This document shows positions 13,710-18,355 of a DNA stretch of 18,355 nucleotides, piece after piece (position 1 is the first letter of the stretch; each line of letters opens with the position of its first letter). Made by a program: the position numbers and the translations under genes. The stretch covers positions 1 to 18,355 of the forward strand of contig CAZNRY010000079.1 of NCBI GenBank assembly GCA_964575675.1, in the 5' to 3' direction. Under the pieces are notes generated by a model. The model was not told the DNA's origin. It worked only from the letters and a program-made list of their open reading frames with translations, and did no database searches. Source of the stretch: CAZNRY01 sp964575675. GTDB taxonomy: Bacteria; Eisenbacteria; RBG-16-71-46; CAIMUX01; VGJL01.

Positions 13710-14398
13710 CGGAACTGCTCGTCGCGGTCGGATCGGCGCTTTGGCTCGGGATCCTGACCTCGATCAGCCCGTGCCCTCTCGCTTCCAATGTGGCCGCGAT
13801 CTCCTTCGTCGGCCGCAGCGTCGGCAGCCCGCGGCGGGTGCTTGCGGCGGGCCTCATGTACTCGTTTGGGCGCGCGCTCACATATGTTCTCGTGGGGATA
13901 CTGGTCGTCTCGAGTGTGCTTTCCATCCCGAGGGTGTCGTTCTTTCTGCAGCAACAGATGAACCAGGTGCTCGGGCCGCTGTTGATCGTGATCGGCATTG
14001 GGATGATGGGGTGGTTCCGCCTTCCACTGCCGTCCTGGAACTGGAGTCAGAAAGTCCAACATCGCGTGGCGAGTTCGGGTGTCGCGGGGGCTGGACTGCT
14101 CGGCATTCTCTTCGCGCTTTCGTTCTGTCCCGTGTCGGCCGGTCTCTTCTTCGGCGCCTTGATCCCGCTCGCGGTCAACGCGCACTCCCGCGTGGTTCTC
14201 CCCGTGACCTACGGTCTTGGGACCGGCCTCCCGGTCGTGGTCTTCGCCGTGCTTCTCGCCATGGGAGCGCAGTGGATCGGCCGAGCGTTCAGCGTGCTCA
14301 CGAAGATCGAACGGGCTGCGCGTCCGATAACGGGCGCGATCTTCATTCTCGCAGGTCTGTACCTGGCGGCGACCCACATCTTCGGAGTGAACTTCTAG
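13706..14398 (+). CDS. arsG: ArsG-family aromatic arsenical efflux permease (DsbD/CcdA-like membrane fold)
   Basis: A 230-residue membrane protein with six hydrophobic helices, related in fold to the thiol-transporting DsbD/CcdA domain. It has two internal halves, each with a Cys-Pro: SISPC23PLASNVAAISFVGR in helix 1 and ALSFC141PVSAGLFFGALIPL in helix 4. CcdA also has such a Cys pair and moves electrons across the membrane, so a redox role (feeding electrons to the external thioredoxin domain of ArsF) is an alternative to direct efflux. The ArsG family was described as exporting reduced nitroaromatic arsenicals. It is the last gene of block 1. I see no clear intrinsic terminator after it. 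Confidence 0.82.
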   Translation: MTELLVAVGSALWLGILTSISPCPLASNVAAISFVGRSVGSPRRVLAAGLMYSFGRALTYVLVGILVVSSVLSIPRVSFFLQQQMNQVLGPLLIVIGIGMMGWFRLPLPSWNWSQKVQHRVASSGVAGAGLLGILFALSFCPVSAGLFFGALIPLAVNAHSRVVLPVTYGLGTGLPVVVFAVLLAMGAQWIGRAFSVLTKIERAARPITGAIFILAGLYLAATHIFGVNF

Positions 14399-14539
14399 GA
14401 AAACGCTGCCGATTCCCTGCGCCACTGATCAAGCCGGCCCAGCGGAACGGCCCCGGACCACGAAGGCCGTCAGGCGCATGTTCGGAAGATCCCCGTCACC
14501 GTGCCACTGAGCGCAGGACCGCTCTTCCTCATAATCCGC

Positions 14540-14569
14540 TTGTCAGAAGGCCTGTCCGGGAACTAAAAT
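14540..14569 (+). promoter_or_regulatory. Promoter of the second arsR gene and downstream Acr3 block
   Basis: TTGTCA (14540-14545) and TAAAAT (14564-14569) are 18 bases apart and each match consensus at 5 of 6 positions. The ATG at 14577 follows the -10 by 7 bases with no ribosome site, again suggesting a leaderless mRNA. Just upstream, CATAATCCGC (14530-14539) is identical to ten bases at 11774-11783 next to the block 1 operator. Confidence 0.55.
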
Positions 14570-14576
14570 CACCTAG

Positions 14577-15035
14577 ATGAGTACAAGTAAAACCATGATC
14601 CCCGTCGCAACCAAGGCCGGCTCTCATGTCGACAAGATGTTCCGGGCGTTCGCGGATCGGACTCGTCTCCGGATCCTCTGTCTCCTGCAGGACGGCGAGC
14701 TCTGCGTAAGCGACATCATCAGCGTGTTGAAAGTGCCTCAGGCGAAGGCATCCCATCACCTCAATTACCTCCGTCGGGCTGGGCTCGTCGACGTGCGCAA
14801 GCAGGGGCTTTGGTGCTTCTACGAGCTCCGTCCGGCGCAGACGATCTTCCATGAGAAGCTGCTCGAGTGCCTCGGGCAGTGCTTCGAGGGCGTGCCCGGG
14901 CTCGCCGCGGACCGGGAACGGGCGGCGAAAATCAAAGCGTCCGGCGGGTGTTGCCCCCACGAGCCTCCGAACAGGAATGCCGGCGGTCATGCCTGCGGCC
15001 CGGTGGGCCGGTCCTTGTGTGTGAGCAAGAAGTGA
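14577..15035 (+). CDS. arsR: ArsR-family arsenite-responsive repressor with Cys-rich C-terminus
   Basis: A 152-residue winged-helix regulator, about 40 residues longer than a minimal ArsR. The core is MFRAFADRTRLRILCLLQDGELCVSDI (21-47), with the recognition helix around PQAKASHHLNYLRRAGLV (54-71) and the wing KQGLWCFYEL (75-84). E. coli-type ArsR binds As(III) through ELCVCDLC; here only C43 of that box remains (ELCVSDI). Other ArsR types bind through a C-terminal Cys pair. The tail here has C125-C126 (SGGCCPHEP) plus C140 and C148, so the sensor site probably uses the C-terminus. It starts a second regulated block ending in acr3 and likely represses it. Its sequence differs clearly from the other ArsR, so the two blocks may respond to different arsenicals. 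Confidence 0.9.
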   Translation: MSTSKTMIPVATKAGSHVDKMFRAFADRTRLRILCLLQDGELCVSDIISVLKVPQAKASHHLNYLRRAGLVDVRKQGLWCFYELRPAQTIFHEKLLECLGQCFEGVPGLAADRERAAKIKASGGCCPHEPPNRNAGGHACGPVGRSLCVSKK

Positions 15036-15130
15036 CCGTGCCAAAGCCCTCCATCGAACGATCTGCCATGGATCGCAAACATAGACCTCGCCATCAGAGT
15101 GCACAGGAACGCCAACAACAGGGGGTCACA

Positions 15131-15886
15131 ATGTCTGTCCGGAGTTTCATCCTCGCGGTGCTCTTGCTCGGCGTACTGGGATCGGTCGCCGATGCTTCGC
15201 CGCAGAAGGATCTGAGTTCGGCCGCCAGTCACGGGAAGATCGCCTTCGTCCTCGTCACGGACCAGGGGGCGACGGGGGTCGATCAAGCTCGGGATCTGAT
15301 CAAGCAGGCGATGAAGGAGGTCAAGAAGTCGACCTTAGTCGAGCTGGACCGATCCAACCCGGAGAACGCGGATCTCGTGGTCAGATTCCGTGTGGCCGGC
15401 GCGCCCGTCCCGCTCATCCTGATCACCACGCGCAATGGCCTTCTCGCGGCCGGGGTTCCCGCCGGCCAGACGACCGCGGAACAGCTCGTCGCGATGGTTC
15501 CATCTCCCAAGAAGGGGGAGGTCATCCAGGCCCTGCAAGGAGGCAAGTCCGCCTTCATCACGGTGAGCCGGAAGGGTATGGCCACTCAGTCGGGAGCCAC
15601 GGCCGCATGCGCCGCCGCGTGCGGCCAGATGGCCGAGAAGGGCGTCATGATTCAGGTCGACATGGATGATCCTCAGGAAGCGGCCTTTCTCACGTCCATG
15701 AAGGTCAATCTTGCGTCCACGGAACCCGTCACCCTTGTCGTCAATGCCCAGGGGCAGGTCACGGGAACGTATGCGGGAGCCGCGGACGTGGCCACCCTCG
15801 TACAGGCAGCGACCAAGAAGGGGGGAGGCTGCGCCCCCGGTGCTTGCGGTCCCGGTTCGGGCAAGTCCTGCGGTCCGACGAAGTAG
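15131..15886 (+). CDS. Exported protein with two thioredoxin-like folds and a Cys-rich tail, in ars operon
   Basis: A 251-residue predicted periplasmic or secreted protein; I do not recognise a named family. The ATG at 15131 starts a signal peptide (hydrophobic 6-20, cleavage likely after ADA at 23). The mature part seems to be two related thioredoxin-like units: residues 34-125 (KIAFVLVT, LVELD, PVPLILITTRNG) and 137-228 (KSAFITVS, MIQVDMDD, PVTLVVNAQG). Unit 1 has no CxxC. Unit 2 has C160-AAA-C164 instead of CxxC. The tail from 231 is Gly-rich with C234, C239 and C247. Five periplasmic Cys and no classic redox motif suggest binding of a soft metal(loid) such as As(III) or thiol transfer. 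It lies 12 bases before the ABC permease and downstream of arsR, so it may be that transporter's periplasmic partner. A long in-frame N-terminal extension is possible but unsupported. Confidence 0.7.
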   Translation: MSVRSFILAVLLLGVLGSVADASPQKDLSSAASHGKIAFVLVTDQGATGVDQARDLIKQAMKEVKKSTLVELDRSNPENADLVVRFRVAGAPVPLILITTRNGLLAAGVPAGQTTAEQLVAMVPSPKKGEVIQALQGGKSAFITVSRKGMATQSGATAACAAACGQMAEKGVMIQVDMDDPQEAAFLTSMKVNLASTEPVTLVVNAQGQVTGTYAGAADVATLVQAATKKGGGCAPGACGPGSGKSCGPTK

Positions 15887-15898
15887 CGGGAGGGCGGC

Positions 15899-17119
15899 GT
15901 GAAACTCCGCACGATTCTCTGGAAGGAACTGTGGCTGCGCAAATCCCGGATGTTCTCGGGACTCCTCGCCATCACCTTGGGCATCGCGGTCATCGTCGGC
16001 ATTCAGTCGGTCGCGACCGTCTCCGAGCGGGCGGTCAAGATCAAGCTCGACAACCTGGGAGCAAACATCCTGGTGCTGCCGCAGGCGGCCTCGGTAGACG
16101 ACTACTACACGGCCGATATCGATGCGCCGACTTTCCCGGAGGAGTATGTCGAGCGGGTAGCGACGTCCATGCTTCCGGGTGTGGACAACCTCTCGCCCAA
16201 GCTGACGAGGCGCATGAAGGTCGGCGTGGTCCCGGTCATCCTGACCGGCATCCTGCCGGCCAACGAGCTGGCATCGAAGCCGATCTGGCAGAGTGCCGGG
16301 CTCGCCGGTGCGGAGCTCGCCGCCGCGTGCGGCGTGAGCCCTGAGGTGAGCAAGGAGCGGTCGTACAAGGATGAGAAGCTCCAGCGCAAGGCGATCGACT
16401 CACTCGCGCCGGGCGACGTGCTCGTCGGCAGCGTCGTGGCACAGCGGCTGAATCTGACGGACGGCGCCAAGGTCACGATCGAAGGACGGGAGTTCACAAC
16501 CGCCCGCGTGCTGCCGGAGACGGGTACGATCGACGACGACCGTGTCTTCGCGCACCTCCATGTTGTGCAAGAACTGCTGGGGACTGGTCCGCAGGTGAGC
16601 GCGATCGAGATCATGGGATGCTGCTCCGCGATCTCCGACGGACTCCTCGGCAAGCTGCGGAACATTCTACCTGACACCCGCATCACCACGATCGGCCAGA
16701 TCGTGAACACGCAGATCGAGACGAATCGCCTGATGGCCAAGATCTCCTTGATCCTTCTGGTGATCATCTCGCTTGTGGGTGTCATCTCGATTGCGAACTA
16801 CATGTGGGCGAATGTCGAGGAGCGCAAACGCGAGATCGGCACACTCCTCACCCTCGGCGCCACGCGCGGGCGGATCTATCGTTTGTTCTTCGCGAAAGCG
16901 ATCATCCTGGGACTTCTAGGGGGACTGGGAGGTTACCTTCTCGGGACGATCTCGGCCCTGATCTTGGGGCCGGAACTGGCCGGACTCAAGGTCCAGCCGG
17001 TTCCGATCTACTTCGTCTGGTCACTTCTGATCGCGGTGGCCATCGCTGTGCTCGGAAGCTGGTACCCCACGTACCGCGCGACGCGACTGGATCCGGCGTC
17101 GATCCTGCAGGAAATCTAG
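15899..17119 (+). CDS. FtsX/MacB-type ABC transporter permease
   Basis: A 406-residue permease with the FtsX/MacB layout: one N-terminal helix (about 22-39), a large external domain (about 40-280) and three C-terminal helices (about 283-305, 332-356, 370-390). It has the family features EERKREIGTLLTLGATRGRIYRLF (307-330) and YPTYRATRLDPASILQEI (389-406). Such transporters usually act mechanically on lipoproteins, peptides or envelope factors rather than moving ions. The external domain holds a vicinal Cys pair, C241-C242 in EIMGCCSAISDG, plus C144; paired thiols there suit binding of As(III) or another soft metal, or disulfide exchange with the preceding exported thioredoxin-like protein. It starts at GTG with GGAGGG 5 bases upstream, and the ATPase gene follows after 2 bases. 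The substrate is unknown. Confidence 0.85.
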   Translation: MKLRTILWKELWLRKSRMFSGLLAITLGIAVIVGIQSVATVSERAVKIKLDNLGANILVLPQAASVDDYYTADIDAPTFPEEYVERVATSMLPGVDNLSPKLTRRMKVGVVPVILTGILPANELASKPIWQSAGLAGAELAAACGVSPEVSKERSYKDEKLQRKAIDSLAPGDVLVGSVVAQRLNLTDGAKVTIEGREFTTARVLPETGTIDDDRVFAHLHVVQELLGTGPQVSAIEIMGCCSAISDGLLGKLRNILPDTRITTIGQIVNTQIETNRLMAKISLILLVIISLVGVISIANYMWANVEERKREIGTLLTLGATRGRIYRLFFAKAIILGLLGGLGGYLLGTISALILGPELAGLKVQPVPIYFVWSLLIAVAIAVLGSWYPTYRATRLDPASILQEI

Positions 17120-17121
17120 CC

Positions 17122-17802
17122 ATGTTCGCGCTCCAGGAGGTCACAAAGTCCTACTCGAGTCGACGCGGAACAATCCATGCGCTATGGGATGTCTCACTCG
17201 CAATTGAACCGGGCAGTTTCGTCACGGTCACTGGTGCGTCGGGTTCGGGGAAGACGACGTTGCTCCTGACGCTTGGGGGGCTGATCCGACCAACCTCCGG
17301 GCGGGTGATGTTCGACGGCACTGACCTCGTGAGCATCGGTGAGCGGCGACTCGCCGCCTACCGCAATCGGAGCGTCGGATTCGTCCTCCAGAGCTTCAAC
17401 CTCATTCCGTACCTCTCGGCGTACGAAAACGTCATGGTTCCGATGTCGCTTGGCTCTGCCGGCAACGGCGACCATGGGAGTCGGGCGAAGGGCCTGCTCG
17501 ATCGACTAGGACTTGGCGACCGGATGGATCACTTGCCCCGGGAGCTCTCGATGGGCCAGCAGCAACGGGTCGCCATGGCGCGGGCGCTTGGCAATGACCC
17601 CAAGGTCATTCTCGCCGACGAGCCGACCGGCAACCTCGACCCCACCCTTGCAGCGGAGATCCTGGGCATCCTCCGGGATCTGAACGCGCGCGAGGGGAGG
17701 ACCGTGATCCTGGTGACCCACAGTCCCGACGCCGCACGGATCGGCAGCCATCGCGTCCACTTGGACGCGGGTCGTTGTGAAGCTGCCGGCGACTGCCCGT
17801 GA
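17122..17802 (+). CDS. ABC transporter ATP-binding protein (LolD/MacB type)
   Basis: A 226-residue ATPase that powers the preceding permease. The Walker A motif is GASGSGKT (38-45), the Q-loop is Gln90 in FVLQSFN, Walker B is VILADEPTGNLD (162-173), and the H-loop is His200 in VTHSPD. The signature reads LSMGQQQ (142-148) rather than the usual LSGGQQQ; Met at that position is uncommon but the essential Ser and second Gly remain. The length and the RRLAAYRNRSVGFVLQSFNL segment fit the LolD/FtsE-like class. The ATG lies 2 bases after the permease stop, so expression is coupled. The C-terminus carries two extra Cys (C219, C225). Acr3 follows after a 28-base gap with its own ribosome site. Confidence 0.9.
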   Translation: MFALQEVTKSYSSRRGTIHALWDVSLAIEPGSFVTVTGASGSGKTTLLLTLGGLIRPTSGRVMFDGTDLVSIGERRLAAYRNRSVGFVLQSFNLIPYLSAYENVMVPMSLGSAGNGDHGSRAKGLLDRLGLGDRMDHLPRELSMGQQQRVAMARALGNDPKVILADEPTGNLDPTLAAEILGILRDLNAREGRTVILVTHSPDAARIGSHRVHLDAGRCEAAGDCP

Positions 17803-17830
17803 ACACGCGGAACCGAGGAGACCTGATTCC

Positions 17831-18355
17831 ATGACAAGGATGTCTGACGCGGCATCGGCCACGCTGGATGGTGGGACGGAAGCATCCAATACGGGACGCA
17901 GGGGTCGTTTGCCGTTCCTCGACCGGTACCTGACCCTCTGGATCTTTCTTGCCATGGCCGGGGGGGTGGGGCTCGGCTACCTCGTTCCCGGGGTCGTGCC
18001 GCTGCTGAACCGATTCAGCGTCGGCACGACTTCCATCCCCATCGCGATCGGACTCATCCTGATGATGTATCCGCCTCTGGCCAAGGTCCGCTATGAAGAG
18101 ATGGGCCCGGTCTTCCGCAACGTGAAGGTGCTCGGGCTCTCACTCGTGCAGAACTGGATCGTGGGACCGATTTTGATGTTCGGCCTTGCCGTCCTGTTTC
18201 TGCACGACAAGCCGGACTACATGGTCGGGCTCATCATGATCGGGCTTGCCCGCTGCATCGCGATGGTCATTGTCTGGAACGATCTTGCGGGGGGCGACAC
18301 CGAGTACTGTGCCGGGCTCGTCGCTGTCAACTCGATCTTCCAGGTGCCCTTCCAC
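17831..18355 (+). CDS. acr3: Acr3-type arsenite efflux transporter (3' end beyond window)
   Basis: The first 175 residues of an arsenite exporter of the ACR3 family, which normally has about 350-400 residues and ten helices. After a polar 30-residue N-terminus come FLDRYLTLWIFLAMAGGVGLGYLVP (29-53), the helix with IGLILMMYPPLAKVRYEEM (73-91), QNWIVGPILMFGLAVLFL (107-124), and the signature GLARCIAMVIVWNDLAGGD (138-156). C142 matches the conserved Cys essential for As(III) transport in helix 4. The ATG follows GAGGAG by 10 bases; a second ATG lies three codons later. The reading frame is open to the last base (ending IFQVPFH). It is the only classical arsenite pump in the window and anchors the arsenic assignment of block 2. 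Confidence 0.92.
   Translation, partial: MTRMSDAASATLDGGTEASNTGRRGRLPFLDRYLTLWIFLAMAGGVGLGYLVPGVVPLLNRFSVGTTSIPIAIGLILMMYPPLAKVRYEEMGPVFRNVKVLGLSLVQNWIVGPILMFGLAVLFLHDKPDYMVGLIMIGLARCIAMVIVWNDLAGGDTEYCAGLVAVNSIFQVPFH

Noticed and set aside
13706..14398. Cytochrome c biogenesis protein CcdA
   Set aside because: The fold is shared, but the ArsF-family neighbour, the Cys-Pro positions and the ars setting favour ArsG; no cytochrome maturation genes are present.
14416..14517. CCTGCGC/GCGCAGG inverted repeat and GCCACTGA direct repeat after arsG
   Set aside because: Seven to eight bases separated by more than 80 bases in GC-rich DNA; too weak to call a structure.
1..18355. CRISPR arrays, tRNA or rRNA genes, insertion sequences, integrases
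   Set aside because: I found no regularly spaced repeats, no cloverleaf or rRNA-like sequence, and no transposase or recombinase motifs.

Overview
The window is about 18.4 kb of GC-rich bacterial DNA with tightly packed genes. It looks like chromosome, with no phage, transposase, plasmid, rRNA or tRNA genes. A secreted metalloprotease ends in a FlgD-like/Por-type C-terminal sorting domain, which is common in the Fibrobacteres-Chlorobi-Bacteroidetes superphylum and in uncultured GC-rich relatives such as Candidatus Eisenbacteria or Latescibacterota. That placement is an inference from one domain and base composition. Several promoters place the transcription start almost on the start codon, so leaderless mRNAs appear to be common.

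Left part (1-5411, minus strand). A CHASE-domain membrane sensor runs off the left edge and is broken by an in-frame TAG. Next is a three-gene flavoprotein operon read right to left: acyl-CoA dehydrogenase, ETF beta, and an 827-residue fusion of ETF alpha to a 4-hydroxybutyryl-CoA dehydratase (AbfD)-like domain. The AbfD-like half appears to have lost two of the four Fe-S ligands and the catalytic glutamate of the characterised enzyme, so it is probably a different CoA-ester redox enzyme wired directly to its electron carrier.

Middle (5412-11200, plus strand). An intergenic region with a 131-bp inverted-repeat element precedes an MFS exporter and the large M36/M4-like secreted protease with its terminator. 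Next is a compact regulatory unit: a near-consensus promoter, a 31-codon almost leaderless peptide with four consecutive Cys codons, an intrinsic terminator, then a beta-carbonic-anhydrase-family gene. This has the architecture of a cysteine-responsive attenuator and suggests the anhydrase homologue serves sulfur metabolism.

Right part (11386-18355, plus strand). This is an arsenic/organoarsenical resistance island in two blocks. Block 1: ArsR-family regulator, ArsP-like DUF318 permease, small thioredoxin-fold protein, ArsF-family protein, ArsG-family permease. The same operator-like sequence (TTGGC-N6-GCCATAA) lies before the regulator and before the permease. Block 2: a second ArsR, an exported protein with two thioredoxin-like folds and a Cys-rich tail, a FtsX/MacB-type ABC permease with a vicinal Cys pair in its external domain, its ATPase, and an Acr3 arsenite efflux pump cut by the window end. 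The exported-thioredoxin plus ABC-transporter pair inside an ars operon is the best candidate for an undescribed system; the AbfD-like fusion and the poly-Cys attenuator are the other main points of interest.
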